NCBI RefSeq assembly: GCF_029212575.1
Contig: NZ_JARGPK010000056.1
Span: 1 to 64,000, forward strand
Length of the DNA: 64,000 nucleotides
Direction of reading: 5' to 3'
DNA from: Antarcticimicrobium sp.
GTDB lineage: Bacteria; Pseudomonadota; Alphaproteobacteria; Rhodobacterales; Rhodobacteraceae
Made by a program: the position numbers and the translations under genes. Below, piece after piece: positions 8,524 to 17,120 of the stretch (position 1 is its first letter; every line of letters begins with the position of its first letter). Under the pieces are notes generated by a model. It was not told where the DNA came from. It saw nothing but the letters and a program-made list of their open reading frames with translations, and ran no database searches.

Positions 8524-9864
8524 ATGACCAGAATCAGATATGCCCTCTGGGGCATTCTCGCCGTCCTGAGCGCCGCCTGGCTGCTCGCCAACCTGCCGCT
8601 CCCCGATACCCTGAGCTTCATCGCTGTTCGCAATCTCCTGGTGCAATACTCCGGGGTGCTGGCAATCGGCGCCATGAGCGTGGCGATGATCCTCGCCACC
8701 CGCGCAAAGTGGCTGGAGCCGTGGTTGAACGGGCTCGACAAATCCTATCGGCTGCACAAATGGCTGGGCATCACCGCGCTGGTGGTGTCGGTGACCCACT
8801 GGATCGCGGCCAAGGGGCCGAAATGGCTGGTCCAATGGGGCCTGATGGAGCGTCCCAAGCGCGGCGGGCCGCCGGCCGACGCGGCGGAACCGGGCGCGAT
8901 ACAGGCGGTCTCCAACAGCTTGCGCGACACGGCGGAAGGCCTGGGCGAATGGGCCTTTTACGCGGTGGTCGCGCTGATCCTGTTGGCGCTGATCAAGCGG
9001 TTTCCCTACAAGTATTTCGTCTCCACCCACAGGCTGATCGCCGTCGCCTACCTCGTGCTGGTGTTTCACGGCGCCGTGCTGATGCATTTCGACGCCTGGA
9101 GCCAGCCGGTCGGCATCGTTACCGCGCTCTTGATGCTCGGCGGCGTGATCTCGGCGGCACTTGCTCTCAGCCGCCAGATCGGGCGTCGCCACAAGGTGCC
9201 GGGCCGGATCGAGGCGGTGCGCTCGTTCCCCTCGATGCGCATCACCGAGGTCGAGGTCAAGCTGGACGAAGGCTGGGCCGGGCATGACGCCGGCCAGTTC
9301 GCCTTCGTCACCTTCGACCGCGGTGAGGGCAAACACCCCTTTACCATCGCTTCGGCCTGGGATCCGGCGACCCGGTGCATCACCTTCATCACCAAGGCGC
9401 TGGGCGATTACACCCGCTTCCTGCCCGAGCAACTCATGGTGGGCGGCGCGGCCACGGTCGAGGGCCCCTATGGCCGCTTTACCTTCGATGACAGCAAGGA
9501 CCGCCAGATCTGGATCGGCGGCGGCATCGGCATCACCCCGTTCATCGCCCGGATGAAGCAACTGGCGATGTCGCCCGGAGCCAAGCAGATCGACCTGATC
9601 CACAGCGTGGCAGAGATCGCGCCCGAGGCGCTGGACCTGCTCAAGGCGGATGCCGAGGCGGCAGAGGTCAACCTGCACCTGATGATCGACAGCCGCGACG
9701 GGGCGCTGACCGGTGATCGTCTGCGCCAGATGGTTCCGGATTGGACATCCGCAAGCGTCTGGTTCTGCGGCCCGGCGGGGTTCGGTCAGGCCATGCGCAG
9801 GGATCTGGTGTCGCATGGTCTGTCGGCCGGGGATTTCCACCAGGAGTTGTTCAACATGCGCTGA
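8524..9864 (+). CDS. ferric-reductase-like transmembrane flavocytochrome
   Basis: 446 residues from the ATG at 8524; an upstream in-frame ATG at 8395 lies in the efp terminator. The N-terminal half has about six membrane helices with haem-ligand-type histidines (YRLHKW, VTHW, VSTHRL, VFHGAVLMHF). The C-terminal half is a ferredoxin-NADP reductase type module: flavin motif HPFTIAS, nucleotide-binding GGGIGITPF and a late WFCGPAGF. It should pass electrons from cytoplasmic NAD(P)H through FAD and haem across the membrane. The acceptor (ferric chelates, oxygen or other) cannot be told from the sequence. It appears monocistronic. Confidence 0.88.
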   Translation: MTRIRYALWGILAVLSAAWLLANLPLPDTLSFIAVRNLLVQYSGVLAIGAMSVAMILATRAKWLEPWLNGLDKSYRLHKWLGITALVVSVTHWIAAKGPKWLVQWGLMERPKRGGPPADAAEPGAIQAVSNSLRDTAEGLGEWAFYAVVALILLALIKRFPYKYFVSTHRLIAVAYLVLVFHGAVLMHFDAWSQPVGIVTALLMLGGVISAALALSRQIGRRHKVPGRIEAVRSFPSMRITEVEVKLDEGWAGHDAGQFAFVTFDRGEGKHPFTIASAWDPATRCITFITKALGDYTRFLPEQLMVGGAATVEGPYGRFTFDDSKDRQIWIGGGIGITPFIARMKQLAMSPGAKQIDLIHSVAEIAPEALDLLKADAEAAEVNLHLMIDSRDGALTGDRLRQMVPDWTSASVWFCGPAGFGQAMRRDLVSHGLSAGDFHQELFNMR

Positions 9865-9895
9865 TCTCGGCGTAGGATGGGCCATGACAACCGAT

Positions 9896-9927
9896 AAGGG
9901 GTCGGCGCGCGGGCGCTGGCCCCTTTT
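9896..9927. terminator. bidirectional terminator hairpin between flavocytochrome and ygfZ
   Basis: A 13-bp stem (9896-9908 with 9913-9925, two G-T pairs) closes a 4-base loop. It begins with AA and ends with TTTT, so it can act on both converging genes. Confidence 0.7.
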
Positions 9928-9981
9928 GCTGTCCGACGCTCGGCCAAGGCCCGCAAGCGCGGTGATTCCAATGGCGCGAGT

Positions 9982-10716
9982 TCAGTCCAGGCGCAGCCGC
10001 GCCACGCCGGCGGTCATCTCGCCCTTGGTCCGGTCCAGACGCAGATAGGCGATGCCATGCCCGCCCGACTGGGTGTAAAGCGTGCCGGCAGGCTTGCCAC
10101 CGGCCAGGATCTCGGTCCCCACCGGGGCGGCGCCCTCGACCTGGACGCGGCGCAGTCCCTTGCGCAGCTCGGTCTTGTGCTTCATCCGCGCGGTGACCTC
10201 CTGTCCCACGTAGCAGCCCTTGCGGAAATCGACACCGTTCAGCGCCTCGAAACCGGATTCGAGGATATAGCTGTCGGGCGTCAGCTCGATCCCGGTTTCG
10301 GGGATGCAATGGGCGACCCGGATCGCGTCCCATTCGGTGCCGTCGTCGGCCTCGGGCGCGGTGGTATAGGCGCGCCAGCCCATGTCGGGGTGGCGCGGGT
10401 CGGGCCGGGCGCCCTCGGGCGCCGGTCCGGTGCCACGCTGTAGATGCAACCCGCTGGGCGAAATCGTGACCTTGGCGCGCAGCTTGTACAGGCTCAGCCG
10501 CCGGACCAGATCGTCGGCCAGCGCCTCGGCCACGTCGAGCAGCACGCCATCTCCGTCGCGGGCGAGGAAGAAGTCGGCGATATACTTGCCCTGCGGCGTC
10601 AGCAGCGCGGCATAGACCAGCCCGTCGCCAAGCCTGGCCGTGTCGTTGGTGATCAACCCCTGGAGAAACTCCTCGGTCTCCGGCCCCGAGAGGCGGAGAA
10701 TGCGGCGCGCGGTCAT
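9982..10716 (-). CDS. ygfZ: YgfZ family folate-binding iron-sulfur cluster repair/assembly protein
   Basis: 244 residues with a good binding site (AAGGAG) before the start at 10716. YgfZ/IBA57 proteins are GcvT-like and support biogenesis or repair of certain [4Fe-4S] enzymes in the cytoplasm. The hallmark K-G-C-Y-x-G-Q-E is present in FRKGCYVGQEVTARM at about residues 164-178. The N-terminal segment LQGLITNDT and central QGKYIADFF also fit the family. It lies alone between a terminator and a divergent glycosyltransferase gene. Confidence 0.92.
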   Translation of the reverse strand: MTARRILRLSGPETEEFLQGLITNDTARLGDGLVYAALLTPQGKYIADFFLARDGDGVLLDVAEALADDLVRRLSLYKLRAKVTISPSGLHLQRGTGPAPEGARPDPRHPDMGWRAYTTAPEADDGTEWDAIRVAHCIPETGIELTPDSYILESGFEALNGVDFRKGCYVGQEVTARMKHKTELRKGLRRVQVEGAAPVGTEILAGGKPAGTLYTQSGGHGIAYLRLDRTKGEMTAGVARLRLD

Positions 10717-10785
10717 GACGGGCTCCTTGCTTTCCTACGCGGTTGATATAGGAAACAGGGCCAGTTTGAACAGGGAAAGCCGCGC

Positions 10786-11469
10786 GTGCCAGCCCCGATC
10801 AGTGTCATCATCCCCACCCTGAACGCCGGGGAGGAGCTGCCCGGCTGCCTCGCGGCGCTGGGCGAGGGGCTGGTCGCCGGGCTGATCCGAGAGCTGGTCA
10901 TCAGCGACGGCGGCTCCAGTGACGCCACCCGCCAGATCGCCGAGGCCGCGGGCGCGGTGCTGCTCACTGGCCCGCCCTCGCGCGGCGGGCAGCTGCGCCG
11001 GGGCGCGGCGGCGGCGCGGGGGGGCTGGCTGCTGGTGCTGCACGCCGACACCCAGCTGGCGCCCGGCTGGACCCGGGCGGTGGCCGACCACCTGGAGCGG
11101 CCGGGGGCGAGGCCCGCCTATTTTCGGCTGACCTTCCGGGCGCGCGGCGCGATGCCCGCGCTGGTGGCGGGCTGGGCCAACCTGCGCGCGCGCCTCTTCG
11201 CGCTGCCCTACGGCGACCAGGGGCTGTTGTTGCGGCGGACGGCGTATGACCGCGCCGGCGGTTATCCCGACCAGAAGCTGATGGAGGACGTGGCGCTGGT
11301 CCGCGCGCTCGGGCGCCCGCTCGTGGCGCTGCCCGCCGAGGCCCGCACCAGCGCCGCCCGCTACCAGCGCACCGGCTGGCTGCGACGAGGTGCGCGCAAC
11401 CTCTGGACCCTGCTGCGCTATGTCATGGGCGCGGACCCGGCGGACCTGGCGGCGCGCTATCGGCGCTAA
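10786..11469 (+). CDS. family 2 glycosyltransferase (TIGR04283-like)
   Basis: 227 residues from a GTG at 10786. The N-terminus (ISVIIPTLNAGEELPGCLAAL) and ISDGGSSDAT are the nucleotide-sugar binding strand and loop of GT-A glycosyltransferases. The metal-binding acidic motif appears as LHADTQL. LPYGDQGLLLRR and LMEDVALV match the compact subfamily I know as TIGR04283. There is no membrane helix. Donor, acceptor and pathway are unknown. It is divergent from ygfZ and followed by a GC-rich hairpin. Confidence 0.87.
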   Translation: MPAPISVIIPTLNAGEELPGCLAALGEGLVAGLIRELVISDGGSSDATRQIAEAAGAVLLTGPPSRGGQLRRGAAAARGGWLLVLHADTQLAPGWTRAVADHLERPGARPAYFRLTFRARGAMPALVAGWANLRARLFALPYGDQGLLLRRTAYDRAGGYPDQKLMEDVALVRALGRPLVALPAEARTSAARYQRTGWLRRGARNLWTLLRYVMGADPADLAARYRR

Positions 11470-11485
11470 GGGGGGCTCTGCCCCC
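11470..11485 (+). terminator. GC-rich hairpin after the glycosyltransferase gene
   Basis: GGGGG and CCCCC pair around CTCTG directly after the stop codon. There is no T run, so it may be a weak or rho-dependent end, or a generic intergenic element. Confidence 0.35.
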
Positions 11486-11631
11486 GTCGCCCCTTTCAGG
11501 GCAGGGTTGAGGTGTAAGGGGGTGACTTGCGCCTGAATTGTGGGCAAGTTCGGTCCCGTGGAATTGGGGAAAGGGGGAGGACGGCTGCGGTGACCTACCG
11601 GAAGGAGGTTGTGCGCGGCGTTCTGATTGCG

Positions 11632-12573
11632 ATGCCTAAGCGTGATAGGGGTTTCGGATTTTGGGTTGTAACTGCGCTTTTTATTGCCGCGCTACTCTCA
11701 TTGATATTGGCTTTTACATATGATGTCGCAACCTCACATACGGAACGGAAACTTCGCGCGGAGCAAAATTCCAGTGGATACGTCTCCAGCGCCGAGAAGC
11801 GCGTAGATGAGGCGTGCGGCGGTCTTTCTGGTGGAGACTTGATTGCGTGCGTTCAGCAAGAAGTAGAGGCCACCAACGAACATAAGCGCAGCGAGTATGA
11901 TCTTACTGCCCAACAGGATATGGACGATTGGTCCTTTTGGCTTCTCTGGGTAAGTGTCTCTAGCGTAGCTGTCTCGACCCTTGCGGTCATCCTGGTTTGG
12001 CGCACTCTGGACGTTACTCGCGAGACACTTATCGCCACCCAAGATATGGCCCGAGACACCAGAGAGATCGGCGAGGCGCAGGTCAGGGCTTACCTCACAG
12101 CACGGCAAGTCCAAGTTGCTTGCGACGCCCAACACTCCTGTCTGTCCTTTAGGTGCAACGTCTCCAATCACGGTCAATCACCCGCAGTTGGAGCCTTTGC
12201 CCTCATTGAGGTGACGCTTTTTGTCAACGATACCAGAGTTGTTTTTCGAATGTTCCACGAAATTGGGATTCTTCCAGTCGGAGAAAACAAGGGAGAACTT
12301 TGCGGGTACGTTGATTCCAATATTTCGCCGGATTTGTTCCAGACCTCAGGAGCATGCCACGTCCAGATCAGAGTAATTGCCAAGGACGTTTTCGGTAAGG
12401 ACATTGAGAGTTCCGGCTTCTTCATGGCTCGTGGCGGGCCGCAAAATGTTGTGGGGTATGTGATAGAAAATGCTTCGGTTGATCTGGGCATGATGGGATT
12501 GGGCCTCGATGAAGCGGATTTTGCCCACCTTGTTCCCAACTGGTGGAAGCCCAATTGGGGCCAAAACGAGTAG
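11632..12573 (+). CDS. two-TM membrane protein of unknown function, lower GC than neighbours
   Basis: 313 residues from the ATG at 11632; AAGGAGG at 11602-11608 is too far upstream, and an in-frame GTG at 11611 is too close to it, so the start is uncertain. Helix 1 is at about 8-30 and helix 2 at about 100-122. Between them is a charged, partly coiled segment with two cysteines. After helix 2 comes a helical stretch (TLIATQDMARDTREIGEAQ) and a C-terminal beta-rich domain with four cysteines. I do not recognise a named family. Base composition is clearly lower in GC, with codon use unlike the flanking genes, which suggests transfer. It sits alone between two converging core genes. Confidence 0.8.
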   Translation: MPKRDRGFGFWVVTALFIAALLSLILAFTYDVATSHTERKLRAEQNSSGYVSSAEKRVDEACGGLSGGDLIACVQQEVEATNEHKRSEYDLTAQQDMDDWSFWLLWVSVSSVAVSTLAVILVWRTLDVTRETLIATQDMARDTREIGEAQVRAYLTARQVQVACDAQHSCLSFRCNVSNHGQSPAVGAFALIEVTLFVNDTRVVFRMFHEIGILPVGENKGELCGYVDSNISPDLFQTSGACHVQIRVIAKDVFGKDIESSGFFMARGGPQNVVGYVIENASVDLGMMGLGLDEADFAHLVPNWWKPNWGQNE

Positions 12574-12665
12574 AAATGCCACAATCATCACTTACACCAC
12601 GCTTGGTGCGCTTGATACATAAGCCCGAATATTTCCGACCAGAAAAAGATCCTGCGTGCCGCGTC

Positions 12666-14528
12666 TCAGCCGACCAGTTTCAGCATCGCCCGGCGCAGCC
12701 AGCCCTCGCGCGGGGCCTCGGCCTCGGCCGGGGGCGCGGCGGGCAGGGGGCGGCCGCGCTCATCGACCAGCATCTTGCCGTCCTGGAATTGCAGCCGGTA
12801 GAGGTCGGCATAGATGCCGCCGCGTTCCAGCAGCTCCTCGTGCGTGCCCGCGTCCACCGCGGCGCCGCGATCCATCACCACGATCTTGTCGGCGTTGCGG
12901 ATGGTCGAGAGCCGATGCGCGATCACCAGCGTGGTGCGCCCGCCCGACAGCCGGTCGAGCGCGGATTGCACCACCTTTTCCGATTGCGCGTCCAGCGCGC
13001 TGGTGGCCTCGTCCAGCAGCAGGATCGGCGTGTCGCGCAGCAGCGCCCTTGCGATCACCACCCGTTGCCGCTGCCCGCCCGAAAGCGCCGATCCGCGCGG
13101 CCCGACGCGGGTGTCGAGCCCGTCGGAGAGCTTGGGCAGGAAGTCCGAGACATGGGCGGCCTCCAGCACCGTTTTCAATGCCGCGTCGCTCACGTCGGTG
13201 CGGCCCAGCAGGATGTTCTCGCGCAGGGTCTCGTCGAACAGAAGCGCATCCTGGCTGACCACCGAGAACAGCCCGCGCAGATCGGCCAGCGCCATCTCGC
13301 GCACGTCGATGCCGCCGACCGCGACGCGGCCCTCCTGCGGATCGACCAGCCGGGTCAAAAGGTTGTAGATGGTCGATTTGCCCGCCCCCGAGGCGCCGAC
13401 GAGCGCGGTGGTCTTGCCGGCCTCGGCGGTCAGGGTCAGCCCGCGCAGCGCCGGCGCCGTGCCGTAGCTGAGCGAAACCCCGTCGAGCGTGATCCCCGGC
13501 AGCCCCTCGGGCGCGGGCACCGGATTGGCGGGCGAGGTCAGGTGGATCGGCGCGTCGATCAGTTCCTTGATCCGCTCGATCGCGGCGGCGGCCACCTGCC
13601 ACAGACCGCTGATCGCGCCGAGCCGGCGCACCGGCTCGAAGGTGAGGCCCATGGCGGTGAAGAAGCTCATGAACTGGCCGACGGTCTTTTCGCCCGAGAC
13701 GATCTCGCTGCCGCCATAGATCAGCACCGCCATGAAGCCGACCCCGGCCATCACGTCGATCAGCCCCGGGATCGCCGCGGTGCCAAAGGCGGCGCGGATC
13801 TCGGACTGTACGAAACGCCCGGTCTTTTCCCCGTATTGCCGGTGCTGGTAGTCCTCCAGCCCGTTCAGCTTGATCGGCACGATGCCGTGAAAGATCTCGT
13901 CCAGCCGGGTCGAGAGCGCCGCGCCGAGGTCACGTGCGCTGCGCGCCTGGGCGCGCACGAACCGCTGGATCAGCGCCACCGGCAGGAACAGCACCGGCAC
14001 CCCGATCAGGGTGATCGCGGTCCAGCGCCAGTCGACGCTGATCGCCACCGCCATCAGCGCCATGAGAGAGACCGCGTCGCGCCCGGCCCCGGTGATGATG
14101 GCGCGCCAGACGTCGTTGATCGCGTTGACATCCGTCTGCACCCGCTGGATCAGGAACCCCGGCGGATGCGCCTGGTGAAAGGCCCCGTCCTGGCGCATCG
14201 CGCGCGCCAGCAGATCCAGCCGCAGCGCCGCGGCGGTGCGCTGCGAGATGCGGGTCAGCACCACCTGCTGGCTCACCGCCGAGAGCGCGCGCAGGGCAAA
14301 GATGCCCATCACCGCCACCGCCACCCAGGTGATCGCCCCGGTGTCGCCGCCGACGAAGATATCGTCGAACATCGGCTGCATCATGTAGCTGAGCGCGCCC
14401 AGCATCGAGCCCTCGAGCGTCATGAAGGCCAGGGCCACCAGCAGCCAGCCGATGTGCCGGTGCAGGTAGTTGCGCCACAGCCAGATCAGCAGCGTCGTGC
14501 TCTTGGCGCCTGTGGAACTGTCGCTCAT
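12666..14528 (-). CDS. ABC transporter, fused permease and ATPase (MsbA / lipid exporter type)
   Basis: 620 residues from the ATG at 14528. Six membrane helices occupy about 15-320. The ATPase domain has Walker A ALVGASGAGKST, signature LSGGQRQRV, Walker B ILLLDEATSALD and the switch histidine in VIAHRLST. Half-transporters of this kind dimerise and flip lipids or lipid-linked saccharides from the inner to the outer leaflet; MsbA-like export is likeliest but the substrate is not provable. It overlaps the phosphatase gene upstream by 4 bases (ATGA), so the two form an operon. A proline-rich tail follows the ATPase domain. Confidence 0.92.
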   Translation of the reverse strand: MSDSSTGAKSTTLLIWLWRNYLHRHIGWLLVALAFMTLEGSMLGALSYMMQPMFDDIFVGGDTGAITWVAVAVMGIFALRALSAVSQQVVLTRISQRTAAALRLDLLARAMRQDGAFHQAHPPGFLIQRVQTDVNAINDVWRAIITGAGRDAVSLMALMAVAISVDWRWTAITLIGVPVLFLPVALIQRFVRAQARSARDLGAALSTRLDEIFHGIVPIKLNGLEDYQHRQYGEKTGRFVQSEIRAAFGTAAIPGLIDVMAGVGFMAVLIYGGSEIVSGEKTVGQFMSFFTAMGLTFEPVRRLGAISGLWQVAAAAIERIKELIDAPIHLTSPANPVPAPEGLPGITLDGVSLSYGTAPALRGLTLTAEAGKTTALVGASGAGKSTIYNLLTRLVDPQEGRVAVGGIDVREMALADLRGLFSVVSQDALLFDETLRENILLGRTDVSDAALKTVLEAAHVSDFLPKLSDGLDTRVGPRGSALSGGQRQRVVIARALLRDTPILLLDEATSALDAQSEKVVQSALDRLSGGRTTLVIAHRLSTIRNADKIVVMDRGAAVDAGTHEELLERGGIYADLYRLQFQDGKMLVDERGRPLPAAPPAEAEAPREGWLRRAMLKLVG

Positions 14529-15205
14529 GCGGGCGTCTTTCCTTGCCGGAACCTTGTCTGGATCGCTTCGGGATCGTATTCCGTCGCGATCCATTCCTCA
14601 AAGGAAATGGGCGCGCCGCGGCTGCGCACCTCGTAACAATCGAGGATGTAGTCGAGGATGCCGACCTTGGAATTGCGGATGTGGAAGAACCGCCAGGACA
14701 ACATCCGGCGCGCCTCGCGCAGCGGCCGCCCCTCGATCACCAGCAGGTAGATCGCCGAGGCGAACCCGGCCCGGTCGGCGCCGGACTTGCAATGCATGAC
14801 AAAGGGTTTCTCGATCCGGCGGAATACCGCGATCAGGTGCTGGATCTCGGCACGTGAGGCCGCGGAGCGGGCATGCAGCGTGGCGTTGACAAGGGTCAGG
14901 CCCAGCGCCTCGCAGCTGGCCCTCTCGGTCATGTAATGGGCCGAGACGCTTTCGCCGCGCAGGTTCAGCACGCTGGCGATGCCGCGCGCGCGCATCTTTT
15001 CGAACCGCTCATGCGTGGGGTGGTTGGAGCGGAACGCACCCGGTGCGATCTTGTGCTCGTTGGTCCAGATGCCGCGTAGAAGGGCGTGATCGAAGTAGCG
15101 GTTGTAGATCCGCGCGCGGCGCGCGTTGCCGGGAATGGCTGGGTCCACGTTGAAATAGGCCCGCAGGTCGCGTTCGAGCTGTCGTATCCGGTTGGCGAGA
15201 CCCAT
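14525..15205 (-). CDS. tyrosine / dual-specificity-type phosphatase
   Basis: 226 residues. The cysteine-phosphatase loop HCKSGADRAG gives a catalytic Cys139 and Arg145 (C-x5-R). Upstream, FRSNHPTHERFEKMRARGI and SVLNLRGES match the entry segment of bacterial DSP-like phosphatases. There is no signal peptide. It is the first gene of a two-gene operon, with its stop overlapping the start of the ABC exporter. A substrate in lipid or saccharide metabolism linked to that exporter is plausible but inferred. Confidence 0.85.
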   Translation of the reverse strand: MGLANRIRQLERDLRAYFNVDPAIPGNARRARIYNRYFDHALLRGIWTNEHKIAPGAFRSNHPTHERFEKMRARGIASVLNLRGESVSAHYMTERASCEALGLTLVNATLHARSAASRAEIQHLIAVFRRIEKPFVMHCKSGADRAGFASAIYLLVIEGRPLREARRMLSWRFFHIRNSKVGILDYILDCYEVRSRGAPISFEEWIATEYDPEAIQTRFRQGKTPA

Positions 15206-15351
15206 GAAGCTTCCTTCAATGCCTGTCCGGGCGGCACCCGGGAAACCCGGGCCTATCTAGGGTGCGGGGCGGGGCGTGACAAGCCTGCGGTTCCGATTGA
15301 CCTTGCCGGCGGGGGGGATACTGTGCGCCGGACCAGTTTCAGGACGACAGC

Positions 15352-16560
15352 ATGACAAAGACACTTAGCGTCGCGCAGGGGCGCGAATACCTTGCCATTC
15401 CAGGGCCGTCGGTGATGCCCGAGGCGGTGCTGCGGGCGATGCACCGGCCTGCGCCGAACATCTACGAGGGGGCGCTGATCGACCTGACGGCAAGCCTGAT
15501 CCCGGATCTGAAACGGGTGGCGCGGACAAAGCACAACGCGGCGATCTATATCGCCAACGGCCACGGTGCCTGGGAGGCGGCCTTGTCCAACACCCTGGCA
15601 CCGGGTGAGACGGTGCTGGTGCCGGCGACCGGCCGGTTCGGCCACGGCTGGGCCGACATGGCGCGGGGGTTGGGGGCCGAGGCGCAGATCCTCGATTTCG
15701 GCAAGTCCGCGCCCTGGGACATGGAGCGGATCGCCGAGGCGCTGCGCGCCGATGCGGACCACCGGATCAAGGCGGTTCTGGCGGTCCATGTGGATACCTC
15801 CAGTTCGGTCCGCAACGACGTGGAGGGGTTGCGCGCGCTGCTGGACGAGGTTGGGCATCCGGCGCTGCTGATGGCCGATTGCATCGCCTCGATGGCCTGC
15901 GACCGGTTCGAGATGGACGCCTGGGGCGTCGATGTCGCGGTGACCGGCAGCCAGAAGGGGCTGATGGTGCCGCCGGGCCTCGGGTTCGTGTTCTTCAACG
16001 ACAAGGCGGCGGCGGCGCGGGACGCGCTGCCGCGGGTCAGCCGCTATTGGGACTGGGCGCCGCGGGCCGATCCGGAGTTCTTTTACCAGTATTTCGGCGG
16101 CACCGCGCCGACCCATCACCTTTTCGGTCTGCGCGCCGCGCTGGATCTGATCCACGACGAGGGGATCGACCATGTCTGGGCCCGCCACGAACGGCTGGCG
16201 CGGGCGATCTGGGCGGCCTGCGAGGCCTGGGGGCAGGACGGCCCGCTGCGGCTGAACGTGGCCGGGCGGGCGCATCGTTCGCACGCGGTGACCGCGTTGC
16301 GTGTCGGCGCGCCGCAGGGCTCGGCGCTGCGTGCCTGGGTGTCGCAGAACATCGGGCTGACGCTGGGGATCGGGCTGGGCATGGCCGAGCCGGGCGATCC
16401 GGCCTGGCACGGGTTTTTCCGCATTGGCCACATGGGGCATGTGAACGGTCACATGGTGCTGGGCATGCTGGGCGGGATCGAAGCAGGGCTGACCGCGCTG
16501 GACATCCCGCATGGACCGGGCGCGGTGGAGGCCGCCGCGGCGGTGATCGCCATGGGGTAG
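15352..16560 (+). CDS. class V PLP aminotransferase, serine/alanine-glyoxylate type
   Basis: 402 residues. The PLP lysine is in GSQKGLMVPPG (K202), after a MADCIAS aspartate. The N-terminal IPGPSVMPEAVLRAM and the glycine-rich loop NGHGAWEAAL fit the serine-glyoxylate / aspartate-glyoxylate group (SgaA/BhcA-like). It would transfer an amino group to glyoxylate. A glyoxylate-assimilation role such as the beta-hydroxyaspartate cycle would need bhcB, bhcC and bhcD, none of which is adjacent. It is divergent from the phosphatase-ABC operon across 146 bases. Confidence 0.88.
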   Translation: MTKTLSVAQGREYLAIPGPSVMPEAVLRAMHRPAPNIYEGALIDLTASLIPDLKRVARTKHNAAIYIANGHGAWEAALSNTLAPGETVLVPATGRFGHGWADMARGLGAEAQILDFGKSAPWDMERIAEALRADADHRIKAVLAVHVDTSSSVRNDVEGLRALLDEVGHPALLMADCIASMACDRFEMDAWGVDVAVTGSQKGLMVPPGLGFVFFNDKAAAARDALPRVSRYWDWAPRADPEFFYQYFGGTAPTHHLFGLRAALDLIHDEGIDHVWARHERLARAIWAACEAWGQDGPLRLNVAGRAHRSHAVTALRVGAPQGSALRAWVSQNIGLTLGIGLGMAEPGDPAWHGFFRIGHMGHVNGHMVLGMLGGIEAGLTALDIPHGPGAVEAAAAVIAMG

Positions 16561-16591
16561 CGCGCCCCGGCGCGATGGCCGGGCCGGGGGA

Positions 16592-16987
16592 TCAGGCCGG
16601 TTTGTCGGCCAGCCCCTTGCACCAGGCTTCCATTTCCTTGGTGGCAACCTCCATCGGCGGCTCGAGGAAGGTCACGTGGAAATGATCGCCCATGTCGGCC
16701 ACGCCGATCGAGCGCGGCCGCACCGCCAGCACATGCGGGTTGGGCAGCGCGACGCCAAAGCAGAACACGATGTTCCTGGCGTCCTTTACCGCCTCGGCGA
16801 TGGTCCCTTCGATGGCGGTGGTATGGGCATAGTGGTCGAAGGTGGCGATATAGGCCACCTTGGGGTGGGCGTCGATCCTGGCCTTGAGTGCCGCGATCAC
16901 CGCGTCGGTGTTGGCGCAGCTGGTCTCGGATTTCGGGATCTCCAGGTCGAAGACCGGGTATTTTTCCATCAAAAGCGATTGTTTCAT
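16592..16987 (-). CDS. conserved hypothetical protein (possibly DUF6858)
   Basis: 131 residues from the ATG at 16987, which has AAGGA 8 bases upstream; a start at 16996 lacks this. It begins MKQSLLMEKYPVFDLEIPKS and contains FDHYAHT and FCFGVALPNPHVLAVRPRSI. It looks like a small soluble alpha/beta protein without signal or membrane segment. I have a weak recollection of this pattern as DUF6858. No function is known to me. It lies between two aminotransferase genes and is converging with the first. Confidence 0.75.
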   Translation of the reverse strand: MKQSLLMEKYPVFDLEIPKSETSCANTDAVIAALKARIDAHPKVAYIATFDHYAHTTAIEGTIAEAVKDARNIVFCFGVALPNPHVLAVRPRSIGVADMGDHFHVTFLEPPMEVATKEMEAWCKGLADKPA

Positions 16988-17120
16988 GGGTCTCATCCTT
17001 CATGTCATCGGCCCGCGAGGGGGCGCGGGCGGCAGACAACAGAGATGCATTTGATATGCAGGATTTGCGATGCGTCAGCTTGCCTCGGGGGCGGCATTCC
17101 GCCCGGACTCAGCCGCAGAC

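Noticed and set aside
12543-14636. A 697-codon plus-strand open frame opposite the ABC exporter
   Set aside because: Low-complexity Arg/His/Gln composition and complete overlap with a clear ABC transporter gene.
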